NCBI RefSeq assembly: GCF_964204645.1
Contig: NC_134031.1
Location: forward strand, 6,307,001-6,371,000
Source: Tubulanus polymorphus
Lineage: Eukaryota > Nemertea > Palaeonemertea > Tubulaniformes > Tubulanidae
DNA: 64,000 nt
Direction of reading: 5' to 3'
Below the pieces are notes generated by a model, which was not told the origin of the DNA, ran no database searches, and worked only from the letters and a program-made list of their open reading frames with translations. Of this stretch, positions 37,001-49,116 are shown piece by piece; position 1 is the first letter of the stretch, and each line of letters starts with the position of its first letter. The position numbers and the translations under genes were made by a program.

Positions 37001-40000
37001 ATCGTAGCTGCTGACATGTTCTATGATTGTGGTGAGTTTCAAGGTCATTGGCTTTTGTATATGGTCACCAGGGGGTGTTGAATATTGAAATTGTTAGATT
37101 GTTGAGCATTTGAAACCACTTTCCAAGTGGGCATGGTGTCCCTGGACCCCTAGTTTAAGAAGAGTTTTCTAAGAAAGAAGGAAAACTGAATATTTGCAAC
37201 GCATTTCTAAATAAGAATTATAGATACGTCATATATGTTTATCACGATAAAATGAATTATCGCAAAAATTTCAATTTTGATCAGTAAATAGACGGAGTAT
37301 GACGCAACAAAGAAAATATGACCTGTGATAAGAAAGAATTAATCTATGACGTTTATCATAATACTTCATCAAAACATTTGACATTTTTTCGGCTTTAAAT
37401 ATTTGAACTGTCTAAATGATATATGCACGCAAAATATGAATGGATTTATATATCTCCATTGATTCCCAAACTGACGAAAAGTATTCCCTTTGGTCACGAT
37501 GACTCGCCTCGGCTCAAAAATAAAATATATTTTCGATCGAATTACCTCATTTTCTGAAAGTTCCCTGAAATTCTGGATCCAGCTCCACAGTCGTGAGTTA
37601 GAATCAACTCCGAGTTAGAATTTTTTCATTTTCAATTAGTTAACTTTTAATGAGTCAAATCCTAATTCTGTGGAACGTAGACTTACGAATATGCAAACGA
37701 TATGATAAATTATACGTTATTCTATGATAACGGTTCTTGTTAGGGAATCTATCTAGCTGAAAACGAAATTCATTTACGGTTGTTCTTGTAGGATTCTTTA
37801 TTCGGATTCGGTTGATACAACCATTCGCTCCAGCAGTATGATTCCAGAACCGACATTGCAGAACGTCACCTGGTCAACAAACGGACTGATCAAGGGCCGA
37901 CGATACACGTTCCAGATAAAGGTTTTCAGGAAAGATTTCGGCAAAGCTTTTCCAGGTTTGATCGGCCCAAAAACGGATGAGATTTTGCCCCAATGCCCGG
38001 GTAGATATTGATTTTTACTTTAAAAACATAACACGAAGATCATACATTCATTAATCATTAATTTCAAGATTTAAAAAAGATGCTTCGAACACTTTTGTAT
38101 CGCTATGGCGTTTCTTTTAAAGAAATGAAATATGATTTTCCCATACAAATTCATAATGGAGATTAAAATATGAAAGAATTGCCTGCCTTGATTTGGTGAT
38201 TTAATGAAGAAATTTCTCCCATGAACCTTTATCGTAGCTCAAGAGCCTGGAGTGGTCAATTCGGCAACTTATCAACAAATACCGCCAGACACCGCTAGAA
38301 TCACTTGGTCTGCTCCAACACTGCACCCAGAAGATGTTATCGGATACACAATTAAATATTACAGACACGGTAAATGAAGATTCTAAGAACGACTCAATAA
38401 GTTCCATATGAGATCAGAATTCGAATCACTCTTATCCGCATGAACTGTAGATGAATTAAGAACTCCCGCAATAGGACTTATTACAATAAAATCTTATCGT
38501 ATCGAAACCTAAACGAACGAAGGATACAATAACATATGATTTGCCATTTTATTCTTGGACAATTATACCTAAATGATAATAAGACAAGGGACAGCCATTG
38601 GTTGAGATACGAAATACATGGAAAATGGACATCGTAATATTGCGAAATTCTTATGTGGGATTCCTAATTCTTCATGTGAAATGTTTAGTTCCTACTACTT
38701 ATACATTTAAGGGTTTTTTGACTCGTATGAGTTGCATATCTGAACTGATCTCAAGTCATGTCTTAATCCTTAAATCAAAGCGGTGTCCTTCATTTTCGCT
38801 TTGCTTAAGTAACAAATCTTAAGTAACGCATTATTCTTCCATATATTCTAAATATCGATAGTCGTTGGAACCTGCAACACTTCCTATCCTGGTCGAGTGC
38901 TCTTCGTGAACACATTACCGACTGCAAGCGCAGCGAATCTAACAAACCTGCAACCGTGGAGCACGTATCACGTCGAAATTTTCGCTCAAGGCCGCGATGG
39001 TTTAAAAGGTGCTTCGACAAATATCAGCATCACTACTGACAAAGCAGGTACTTCGTAATTTCCTGTTGAATACCAGTGTTTTTTTCAAATAAGGAAAGAA
39101 TCATGTGTCTGAAGTTAGATCTAACGCATATCAGGTTTTCTTTTTTTTTGATTTTGTCATTGTTGAAGTCATTTGCTTGCATATCTGATAAGCTTAAAAC
39201 ACCTATGCTTTTCCTTCCAGCGCCCACCGGTCGAGTAAGAAACCTCCGTACACAACAGAAATCCAGTTCTACCATTACTATCACATGGGATCGCCCGGAA
39301 TGTATAGAAAGAAACGGGCCGTTCTCAAACTATCAAATCAAAGCATCGCATGCCACAGTGATGGTGGTAAATATTAGTTTTCTTTCATAGGGCTTTGACT
39401 AAATGGAAAATGCATTTTATAGGGGCTTGGAGAAAGAAAAACGGAGGTTATTTGTATTCAGAGGAAGTGCTCAGTACTAGGTTTGATATGTAGCCTGTAT
39501 GAATCTGACTTAAATTTCTGAGTTGGGATTGTGCGTGTTTTCATTTCAGATAGTAACGAGTCAGTCTTTCATGTATCAAAACCTACAACCGAGTACTGAC
39601 TATACATTCTCAGTGCGTTACGTGAATGCCGTGGGTCCTGGGCCTTTTAACAGCATTACCGAAAGATCGAGTGCCGATAGTAAGTGGATTTTATAGTTAG
39701 TAGGCTAAGGGATATTATATTCGATGAAATGAAAAGATTCGTAGAGGAGCCATTTTAACACGATGTCGAATCAGTAAAACGTAGTGACAGGGGGTAGGTT
39801 TTATGAGTGAATAAGTCAGCAAATGACCCGATGAAGCTGCCATGCAGTAGTAGCGAAAAAAATGTTAAATCTTGAATAAACTAGTTAATCTATCAGGGCC
39901 GTACGTAGCATTTGAATTTTAGGGAGGGAGGCAGAGAAATCTGAAAAAGGGTATCTATAGGATAATAATATTCGCAAAAAGGCACTTTTCCAATATTTCT

Positions 40001-43000
40001 GGAGGCAACAGCCCCTTTGCCTGCTAAATGCGGTCCTACCTACGAATTACTAGCTGTCTCTACGCTGTGATGAAAGAAATTAATGCAATCAGGATGAGTT
40101 AGTTACATGTTGCTTCTCTTTTACGCGTACCCTCTATCAGCTTCTACGGAGAATCATTTCTCTCTCGCCTTTCAATTTCAGCCTCAGCTCCCGGACCTGT
40201 ATCAAACATTCAAGCGGCATCACCAACCAGTAACTCTGTCAGTATTTCGTGGGATAAACCTGTCAAACAAGGAAACACTGTGACCAGTTACACCATACAA
40301 TATACCAAAATTAGTAAGTTCATATTTATTCAAGCAAATTTATTTTATAAGTGGTACCTTTTACAAATCCGTATATTGTACGTATATATTGTGCGAAATA
40401 TCCGTATATTTACTTAGGCAATAGATATTTATTATCGATGATCAAATCAGCTTAGATACTCGAAAAACCTGCATAACATTGACACGTTGATTGAAGAGAA
40501 TTGAAACAAAACCCCGGGCCCAGTTCCACAGTTGTGAGTTAGAGTTAACTCTGAGTTAAAATTAGTTCATTTTCAATGAATTAACTCCGAGTCAAATCAT
40601 AACTCCTGGTCTAATCTCCCACGTTCGCTCGCTTGGCTTAATCCATAATTGAAAACCCAAAAATACGCGTAATATAACGTACAGTGAACTAAAATATAGG
40701 TTATTTCCAAGTTTCATTTTAGTTAACTCAAGAAATGCAATAGGCTCGTGGACTGTATGTTAATTGACGTATTTTATTTTAGGTACAGGTAATTGCGACA
40801 CCACACCCGGCCCGCTGCAAACAACTAAATCTGCTAGTAATATGCTAGTCGCATCGTTAACTGGTTTGAAACCCTGGTCGACTTATAAAGTGCAGGTATT
40901 CGCTATTGGTGTAAACAATCAAGCAGGGACTGCTACGGAACTATTGCCATCTCCGAAGACACTTCCTGCAGGTACGTTGATCCAAGATATTAGCTTACGT
41001 ACTTTATTGTATGAATCCTTGACCTTGAAATATTGATGATCGTCTATGCAGTGAATTAAATATTTGCGCGGTTTCATATTTCGGATGATCCGAAAATAAG
41101 ATTTAATGACAATAGTATTGAAATACTATGCTGCATAAGTATATAGAAACACAATTTGGCCTAAGATGAAAATAAGGAAAATAATTGTTCATTAAAGCTC
41201 TATCAAATTTAACACAGTAAGCCAACGCAGACACACTCGATTAAGAATACCGTATCAAAGAAAATAATTATTTTCATTATTACAGTACCAGCGACGGGAG
41301 TGACCAATATAAGATCGACCGGTACGACTAATTCACAATTGAATATCGCATGGGATGACCCACCATGCGCGGATAGAAACGGTGCTTTCCGACGATACAA
41401 GGTAACATGGTCTGGTTTCTCAAGAGGTCAAACTCAATGTTTTCATTGGGAAAAATTAAAACTAAGTGGTTTTGGAAGCCATCCAAGTGAATGATCGATT
41501 ATCAAAAAATGAACATTGAACTAGTCGGCTTACCATCTGCAGCGATTAGAATAGCGACGTTATATGACAAGAATTTGTAAACGCCAGTATCAGTTGGCAA
41601 TCGACCAGCAACATTGCTATTATCATTATTGTTTATTTTCTGAAAATTATAGCAATTTATAACGAATAATATACAATAAATAGACTATGATGTTGTTGTA
41701 CTATTTCAATATGAATTATGACATAATCTATCAGAGGGGAAGATATCTGAATAGTAACCTACTGCAAACTTCATAGATACGCGGATCGTCAAAAAATTTG
41801 TATACATCAAACATCAAATCAATAGGAAAAAAAGCAATTCGTCATTCAAATGCGTTTTAAACGATTTTGATGGATGGCAGGGTTTTTAAATGTAGCATAA
41901 AATATAAACCATTACAAATTTTGGGATCATTTACTTTTAAGAAGATCTTTTTTAAGTCGATTTAAACTGTTCATATCGAATATTTCTACCGTCGTCGGTT
42001 TCTTGTGAGGTTACCTTTTGCTCATCTCTAGAAATTAAATATTTTCAGTTAATGATAAAACGTGGAGCGTCTCTGATCGTAGATGAATTTGTACAGATAA
42101 AACAGAAAATACAACCTGGTTTGCAAGCCTATACTGATTACATCATCCAAGTTGCTTACGTTAACGAAATTGGCGTGGGTCCTTTCAGTGAACAAATCCT
42201 AAAAACAGCCCAAGGAGGTAAGAGTGTGTTTTACAGCGTTGTACAGTGGAACCTCGTTATAGCGAACTTCACACCGGGATAAGAAAATATATTCGTTATA
42301 ACCGATAGTTCGTTATATCCAGTGTGTATTTAATCAAATTATTCTACTTGAGACGAAATTCAATATTCGTTATATATATCCGCTGAATCGTTGTATATCA
42401 TAGTTCGTTTAACGAGGTTCTATTTTATTTCTTAGTTTTACCCATGTTTATGAGAGACAAACTTACTTATTCTTCCGCAAGGCCTACATGGAACAGCTCT
42501 TAAAACCCATCGCTTTCGTTGGCAGACCCCATTGTTTTTTTACGCAACGGAATAAAGGTCTATTAATGTTTGTTTTCACCAATATTTTTAATTTTTCTCG
42601 TTAATTTCAGTACCATCTCCACCGCAGAATGTGCGCGCACGGGCTATCGGTGCCAGTAGAATCCGAGTAGATTGGACGGCGCCAAAAAATCCCAATGGCG
42701 TTCTGAAAACCTACAGCATCATCGTAAATGATGGCAATCAAGTCGTTCAGAATAATCCGGTTGCTGCAACGGTTACAAACAGCATTATCACCAATTTGCA
42801 ACCGTTAACAACGTACACTATAACGGTAAGGTTTCAAAAATATTACTGAACAGCTGAAGGTTTCAAAAGGTTCACAACTTTTAAGATTTTGTTAAATTTA
42901 TATGGCATATGCATCTAAGAAAAAGCGACGTCTGTTCTTCAAATACGATAGAGAAATTCCACATTATAATTCAGCCAAAGACGAAAAGTTCTTGAATAAA

Positions 43001-46000
43001 AATGTACATATTTTGAGCAAAGTTTCGGTTATAGACTATTAGTCGTCATCAGACGTACGATAGCTAATAGTCTTTGGCCGAAATGTTGCTCAAAAGGCTT
43101 CAACCTTTTATTCAAGGACTTTACATGTTTGGCCAATTATTGTCGGATTTCTCTCTATATTCACTTTACGGATATTATGAATCATCTTGACTTAAATGCT
43201 CTTCGTGAAGTGAAAATTATTCAAATGGATATTTTGCGTTCACCGGTATATGATATGATACACATATTGTGTGTGACGGGTGTTTTTGGTGGGGTAGACG
43301 ACGATAACATATTCGATCACGTCTAAAAAGAATGTTAAAAAAACCACATTCAGTGACATTATCTAAAATCTATTACATCCCGTCATGGACACAAATCATA
43401 ATCAAAGTTAACAAATAATCAAAGCTACGTGATTATATTCCTGATAGTGCAATTTTTTGTACATTTTACGCGTGCAGATGACAGCTGCCACAGATTTTGG
43501 AACAAGTATAGTTAGCAACGCAGCACAAGCAACCACATTGGCAACAGGCGCCCCTTCCATGCCTACCGGGATCAAGATGATCAGCCGAACCGCGACCGCT
43601 ATAACGATAGGTTGGAGTGAACCGATTAGCCCAAACGGTGTCATACAAAGCTACCAGGTATATGAATTATCATGAAACCATTCGTTCAAATGAAATGTTT
43701 TCTTATCATGTGTACAGAATGACGCCCACCACGAGATATGCACTTAGTCAGTAGAAGTCTATATCGTTCCTTACTGCATTTTTGAATATCGATCCCGGCA
43801 AAGAATTCGCAAGTTATTTTGTAAGATGCTGTATGGGAAATAGTATAGAACCTTGTGTTCTTCTGTCAATTTAGTTTTGATACTATGCATTACAATCCAT
43901 TGATACTATGCACGGATTACATGTATTTCGATAAGTTTTCAGTTAGCTTTAGCGGGGTGGATCTGGATTTTCAAAGTGGGGATGTCCTTCTGGTGATCCC
44001 CGAGAAAATCCTTAAAATTATTCTAATTTCATGCATTTTGATCGAGCTTTTTTAGGCACTGCTTGATCATTTTGTATGACAGTACACTTTGAAATGTAGT
44101 GTTGATAAACTAAAAATAGAAATCACGAAGGAAATTTTCCAAAGAAGGGATGCTCTAGCGCCTAAAGCACCCCCTCAATCGAAGCCTGTGATATTGCGGT
44201 TGTATGACAGAATGTTTTACGGTACCTATTTTACACTAGGATAAAACTCAACGATGACTTCAACATGTCTCTTGTGAGTTTTAAGAGTGTAAAGATGTTT
44301 CTGAAAATTCCATTTATTCATTCATTTCTAGGTTAATGTAACTTACGTTCAAACGAAATCAACAACTGGGCAGGCATCGTCGACGATAAGCATAGATTTA
44401 CCCGCCGATGCCAGAAGGAGAATTGTGGACGGATTACACCAAGCTACCTTGTATAAGTTCGCCGTCACGGCCAGAACGACCTCATTCGGGCAATCGGCGT
44501 TAGTGGAACTCTGGACCGAAGTCGGTAGCCCGCCGGTACCCGACACACCCGAACAGATCGGCGTTACCGCGACGAATATTACGCTGCGTATCAAACCGGT
44601 GCTAGCCACAAACGGGCCGATAACGTCTTACCGAATAATGGTCGAGGAAGTGGCGAGCAGACGGCGTCGAGCCACGCCCCGGGTCGCCGCCGAACTGTTA
44701 CCCGATTTCTTCGCCGGCAACCCTTCCCGAACTTTCGTGGTAGGGGACGACTCGACTTATAACGGCTACCAGAACGCGGCGCTTAAACCGGCGACTAAAT
44801 ACAAAATAGGGTATTCGGCTGTCAGTTCGAACGACGGCTCGACGAAAGAAACGACAGTGTGGATGGCTCCGGTGACTAGCGAATCGATCACCGCGACAAA
44901 CAACGATTGGATATGGATCGTCATCGTGGTCATCGTCATACTCATCATCATTATCATCATAATCGTCATCGTCGTATTGTGCCTGCGAAAGAAGAGAAAG
45001 TCGCACGATTTCAACAAGACCTGGTTGAATAACTACAGCATGAATCAGGATAAGTTCGACACGATGTCGCTGAACATTCGGCCGTACGGCAAATGGAGCG
45101 ACGTCACGAACCTAGGCGAACCGAGGCACGTCGTCCACATGAAAGATCCGATTAAAAATCCGGATCCCAACATAATTCCGCTCGAGAGCGAGTATCACAA
45201 ACTGCCCACAGATCCGAAGGGAACGTTGCACGTGGCGTCGAGACCGGAGAACAGGATTAAAAATCGCTTTCAGGAATTTCTTCCGTACGACCACAGTCGC
45301 GTGAAGGTGGTCGACCCTCATCATCGATCCGACTATTTCAACGCCAACTACGTCGACGGTTACCGAAGACAACAGGCTTACATCGCGGCGCAGAGCCCTT
45401 TCAACGGCGATACGATCAACGACTTCTGGAAACTCGTCTACCAAGATAACGTGGCGAAAATCGTGCTCATGTGCGAGCCGATGGAGTACAACGTTTTCAA
45501 GTGCGAGAAATACTGGCCGGACGAGGGCACGCACACGTACGGCGCTTGCGTCGTGCACGTCGTTAACAGCCAACAGTTCGCGCATTACATCGTCAAGACG
45601 TTCGAAGTGTTTCCGCAAGGGCAGACGAAGAAAACCGTCCACCATTACCAGTTCACCGGCTGGCCGCCCAGATCGATACCGTCCGATCCGATTCCGTTTT
45701 TAGAATTCGTCCAGAAAGTCCGTTCTCACGCCAGTGAAGATATCGGCATCGAGCCGATCCTGGTGCACGGCGGGACAGGGGTCAGCCGATCGGCCGTGTT
45801 CATCGCGGTCGACGCAATGCTCGACAAGGCCGCCAACGAAAACGGCGAGATAAACTTGTTCAGATTTTGTTGCAAAATGCGCGAGCAGCGTTTCGGGATG
45901 GTGCGCACTTTGAAGCATTATTTGTTCATTTACGACGCGCTTTTCGAAGCGCTGATTACCTCGCCGACTTTCATAGACATCGACATGCGAGCCGCCTATA

Positions 46001-47513
46001 AAACGCTGGTCAGACGAAATCACGAGAACGGACATTCGTATTTACAAGAACAATACAAAGTGCTGTGCTATTACACTCCGGAATTAAGCGAAGAACAGTG
46101 CAAAGTGGCCGTGCGGGCTCAAAATAGGAGCAAAAACCGCTACGACGCGATAATTCCGCCCGATGCATACCGACCGGTGTTGAAAACGCCGGGCGGGGTC
46201 AATCGCACCGATTACATCAACGCGTTGGTAATCGATAGCTTCCTTGTACCGATGGGATTTATCATAACGCAGACACCTCTAGCCGCAACCGTCATCGACT
46301 TCTGGAAGTTGGTGTACGATTATAACGTAAGAACGATAGTGACCATGCACGATCACACCTTCAAAGACGATACGGTCGTCGACTACTGGCCCAGCGCCGT
46401 CGACACCGCCGAGCGACAAGGACCGTTTTTCGTCAGCGTGAAAACGATCGTCAAAGAAAAAGAGTTCGTCTTCTCGCGGCGGATGAATCTCACGAATTCT
46501 CTGAAACCGAACGCGAAAGCGCGCGAAATTAAGCAATTCCAGTTTTCCGGTGAGTGGCACATGTACGACAAGGTGCCCAGGGACAGGGAGGCGATGGTAC
46601 AACTGCTAGAGACTGTCATTCAGCACAGAACGCATCACTCGATCGGGCCCGTTTTGGTGCATTGCGTCGATGGCGCCGGGCGAAGCGGTATGTTCTGTTC
46701 GCTGATGAATCTGATCGAAAAGATGAGAAATGACGAATACGCTGATGTATTCCATACGATAAAACACATCAAGAGACGAAGGCCTCAAGTGGTCAATGAC
46801 TACGTAAGTATCAAGGGCATATATCATCCGGTGTATAGGTATTGAACTTACCTGAAACAATACGTGGCTGTGATCTACGTTCCACTGCTGCAAACTTCGG
46901 TTATCGGACGTTAGTCGACTATTTGCAAACTAAGTGAAACCGAACGTTGGTTTTGGTCGGAAGGATAGTCAGGAAATAGCGAACTACGAGCACGCTGATA
47001 CCAGACCTAGCATGCCTAGATAATTCGAATTGCCTATAATAAAACAGTGTAACAGTATATAGTAAATGAACAGCAATATTCACGTTATACGTATTATCTT
47101 TGCAGGAAATGTACAAGTTTGTTTTCAAGACTTTGTGGGACTACATCAATCTCCACATGCGAGACGCCCTTATCAGTAACAGTGGCTACGTGGCAAGCAA
47201 CAGTAATTACCGACTGTCCTCGACGAATTCGGTCGATTACACGCTGTCGAACGGTCGCTATCCCAGTCGCCTGTCGAATTCCATCATCGGCTATGACGAA
47301 CCGGACAGGTTCGGCAGCAAAAACCGGCTGTCGACTTTGGGAACTACGGCCAATTCGGCGAACTTCGATTCGTCGTCGTCGCACGGGGGCGGTAGATACG
47401 GCAGCAAGAGTCGCCTAGTTCCGCCGTCGAATACTTCGCGATTGAGCGATCGCTTTTCGTCGTCGAATTCGTTGAACATTCACTCACCAGCTAAAGCTAA
47501 TTATTACGCCTAA
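34037..47513 (+). CDS. Receptor-type tyrosine phosphatase (EGF-like, about 8 FN3, TM, two PTP domains), 17 exons
   Basis: Exons: 34037-34109, 34456-34602, 35385-35522, 35921-36041, 37792-38000, 38238-38369, 38862-39047, 39221-39366, 39550-39679, 40182-40313, 40783-40971, 41286-41401, 42049-42217, 42611-42825, 43478-43657, 44332-46803, 47106-47513; 1720 aa, all junctions in frame. Signal peptide 1-24 (MKYSLFFLTISFVG); two MEGF/Tie-like EGF modules 25-119; FN3 repeats about 120-945, most split over two exons; furin-like RRRRA at 871-875 in the last FN3; TM about 954-981 (WIWIVIVVIVILIIIIIIIV); PTP D1 about 1049-1290; PTP D2 about 1330-1600; and a Ser/Asn/Gly-rich tail. D1 has WPP instead of WPD (codons 45661-45669) and VHGGTGVSRS instead of VHCSAGVGRT (Gly codon 45769-45771), so it lacks catalytic Cys and Asp. 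D2 keeps VHCVDGAGRSG (Cys codon 46663-46665) but has WHMYDKVP where WPDHGVP is expected. RPTPs dephosphorylate tyrosine downstream of adhesion; normally D1 is the active domain. Confidence 0.93.
36430..37154 (+). mobile_element. Interspersed element with three internal about 165-bp repeats (RPTP intron 4)
   Basis: It starts with a hairpin (TAGCCCACAGCGGGCTATTG), then a GTCCGTCCGTTCGTCCGTAG stretch. Three tandem units each carry CATATTTTGTTAC, CAATCAATTACAAA, GATTGTGGTGAGTTTCAAGG and ATGGTCACCAGGGGG. It ends GGTGTCCCTGGACCCCTAG. An inverted, longer copy sits at 58620-59693, and the hairpin end alone recurs at 47938-48110. Confidence 0.7.
37573..37680. mobile_element. Small MITE, family B copy (RPTP intron)
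   Basis: GATCCAGCTCCACAGTCGTG at left and CTAATTCTGTGGAACG at right, with the shared centre TTCATTTTCAATTAGTTAAC. Confidence 0.6.
40513..40610. mobile_element. Small MITE, family B copy, right end lost (RPTP intron)
   Basis: GCCCAGTTCCACAGTTGTGA and AGTTCATTTTCAATGAATTA are present; the right terminal arm breaks off after ATAACTCC. Confidence 0.55.
42243..42424. mobile_element. MITE with CAGTGGAACCTCGTTATA ends (RPTP intron)
   Basis: ACAGTGGAACCTCGTTATAG at left and TCGTTTAACGAGGTTCTATT at right are near-inverted, with repeated TTCGTTATA words inside. The termini resemble pogo/Tigger elements. Confidence 0.6.
42945..43195. mobile_element. Foldback element, family A copy 5 (RPTP intron)
   Basis: Left arm GAGAAATTCCACATTATAAT and TTCAGCC; right arm GGCCAATTATTGTCGGATTT. 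The centre has TAGTCTTTGGCCGAAATGTT. It lies in the RPTP intron 42826-43477. Confidence 0.7.
45193..45975 (+). other. PTP domain 1, predicted catalytically dead
   Basis: This membrane-proximal PTP domain keeps the fold signatures (KNRFQEF, DYFNANYVDGY, YIAAQSPFNGDTINDFW, QRFGMVRTLKHY) and the P-loop Arg. The catalytic Cys codon has become GGC (Gly; a TGC-to-GGC change is enough), the WPD Asp is Pro, and the usual Gln of the EQY motif is His. All three changes remove catalytic groups while the scaffold is preserved and the frame stays open, which fits selection for a pseudophosphatase or phosphotyrosine-binding role rather than decay. Confidence 0.85.
46120..47160 (+). other. PTP domain 2, retains Cys-x5-Arg
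   Basis: The membrane-distal PTP domain contains SKNRYDAIIPPD, DYINALVIDSF, FIITQTPLAATVIDFW and the P-loop VHCVDGAGRSG. It is interrupted by one intron (46804-47105) just after RPQVVNDY; the next exon supplies EMYKFVFKTLWDYI. The Cys and Arg of the active site are intact, but the WPD loop is unusual (GEWHMYDKVP), so activity cannot be assumed. Confidence 0.8.
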
Positions 47514-47937
47514 ACTAGATGGAAGTGAACTTTTTTAATCACGTTATTCATATATTTCCATCATATATAATATAAGTATGATTTTTCTAAATTCCTGACT
47601 CTGGGGAAGTATTAATCCAGAGTAAATGTTCGACTAAAATTCGATTTTGCGTGATATTTATATTTCCAAATGGCTCTTGATAAATTCTATACGTATTTAC
47701 CCCGGCTTATAGCGCTCAAAACCTATGCCGTTTTGATACAAATTTATATACTCGATAGGGTAGTTAATTTGGAGAGCTATTTAATAATTATCAAGTAAGA
47801 TGAGGTGATTTTTGTAGGCATCCGACTGTATATTGTATATTATATTTAACGATTTCGATTCTTGAAATGACATTTTAGAAAATTTGCATATGTATGTACT
47901 GTGCTTAGATATAATATGTCTTCCAATGGATGGTGGG

Positions 47938-48110
47938 TGGTTTTAGCCCCAAAGGGCTGTTGCACTCGCTTTCGTCTGCCCGTCCGTAGAGACAGAAACA
48001 CATTTTTTAGGAAGTTTTCAACGTTCTCTGACGGATTGCATTGACATTTGGTTTCTTACCATTTGTGTATTGATATGAAATATATTTTTATAAGAAAAGT
48101 TTAATTCGTT
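47938..48110 (+). mobile_element. Partial copy of the triplicated element (hairpin end only)
   Basis: TTTTAGCCCCAAAGGGCTGT, TCGTCTGCCCGTCCGTAGAG and TTTTTAGGAAGTTTTCAACG match the first part of the element at 36430. It lies in the 3' flank of the RPTP gene. Confidence 0.55.
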
Positions 48111-48584
48111 TAAGATTTAAAATGAAAAATCTAGTTATATAGTAACTTGATATTTGTATCGTAAAAAGAATTCGTAAAAAGCGGTGAAAACGACTATAAA
48201 CAATTCCTTAGCACTTGGTGAAAATGAAGAAGACCAACCTGTGCCTAAAGGTCACTCGCAAGTTTGAAAAGCGAGGTTTGGTATCGGAACTTTATTTCAT
48301 CGTCTTTTACGTAAAAAGTATTGCATCTCTGTCTCACAGCCAGTTGGTATGAATTGTGGCCATAAACCTGGGCAGACGTTTGACCTGTTGTGATTCCGGG
48401 GCACACAAATCTTAACATTTATGATATCAAAAGTTAATAGATTTATTTTTTGTAACATGTAAAATCCATATTATTGTGTACTTATTTATTGAATTTGAAA
48501 ATTTTAATGGCATTTCGTCGTCAGGGGAATGTTGTATTAAGAACTCCAAACGTTGCTAGTAGTTTCTGAAAGCATAGCCAGGAT

Positions 48585-48651
48585 AATAAACTACTTATCG
48601 CATCGGGATTCCTGCATACCATTTTAGTCTCTTTGTAGCGTTAGAAATAAA
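48585..48651 (+). promoter_or_regulatory. Candidate poly-A signals of the RPTP gene
   Basis: Two AATAAA hexamers (48585-48590 and 48646-48651) lie about 1.1 kb after the RPTP stop. If used, the 3' UTR would be long and would include the repeat fragment near 47.94-48.1 kb. No closer canonical hexamer stood out. Confidence 0.3.
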
Positions 48652-48753
48652 GTTACATTCTAAATTTTCAATATTTACCCTTCCGACTTCGTGTAGACTT
48701 CATACTTCTTTTTTGCCGTTTGAATAAGGTCTCGAGCTTTATTTGATCATTTT

Positions 48754-48910
48754 CAGGGGCCGGTTTCACAAAGCGTATAATTAACCCTTAATTATGATTA
48801 AATCACTAATCACGATTAAATCATCATGATTAAATCAAGTTAGGTGTTTCACAAGACGTAATTAACTTTAATCATAATTAAGTTAATTATGCTTTGTGAA
48901 ACCGGCCCCT
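48754..48910. mobile_element. Foldback MITE with GGGGCCGGTTTCACAAAGC ends
   Basis: The left arm AGGGGCCGGTTTCACAAAGC is inverted as GCTTTGTGAAACCGGCCCCT at the right. The interior is built of TTAATCATGATTAAAT-like palindromes. Confidence 0.75.
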
Positions 48911-49116
48911 GGCAATCAACGAGCAGCGTAATGCTATGATCGTCAATGAACTCAGGAAAGTTATCTCGGCGGATGCAGGTGGTACAGAATACGACAGGCA
49001 ACCAGTTTAAAGCGCATCTTCGCCTGTGCTTGGAGTAATCATTTGACAAATGATTACTCCAAGGCCTGTGTCACATCCTCTCTTGCCTCCAGTCGAGGCT
49101 CTACCACAAACAGTCC

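Noticed and set aside
36430-37154. Helitron call for the triplicated element
   Set aside because: One end has a hairpin and the other ends CTAG, but the features are at opposite ends and not consistent across copies.
45112-45645. Long minus-strand frame opposite the PTP exon, and several others at 45700-46893
   Set aside because: They are antisense shadows of the GC-rich PTP exon; no domain, no splice context.
46120-47160. Declaring D2 an active phosphatase
   Set aside because: Cys and Arg are present, but the WPD loop is non-canonical, so only retention of the P-loop can be stated.
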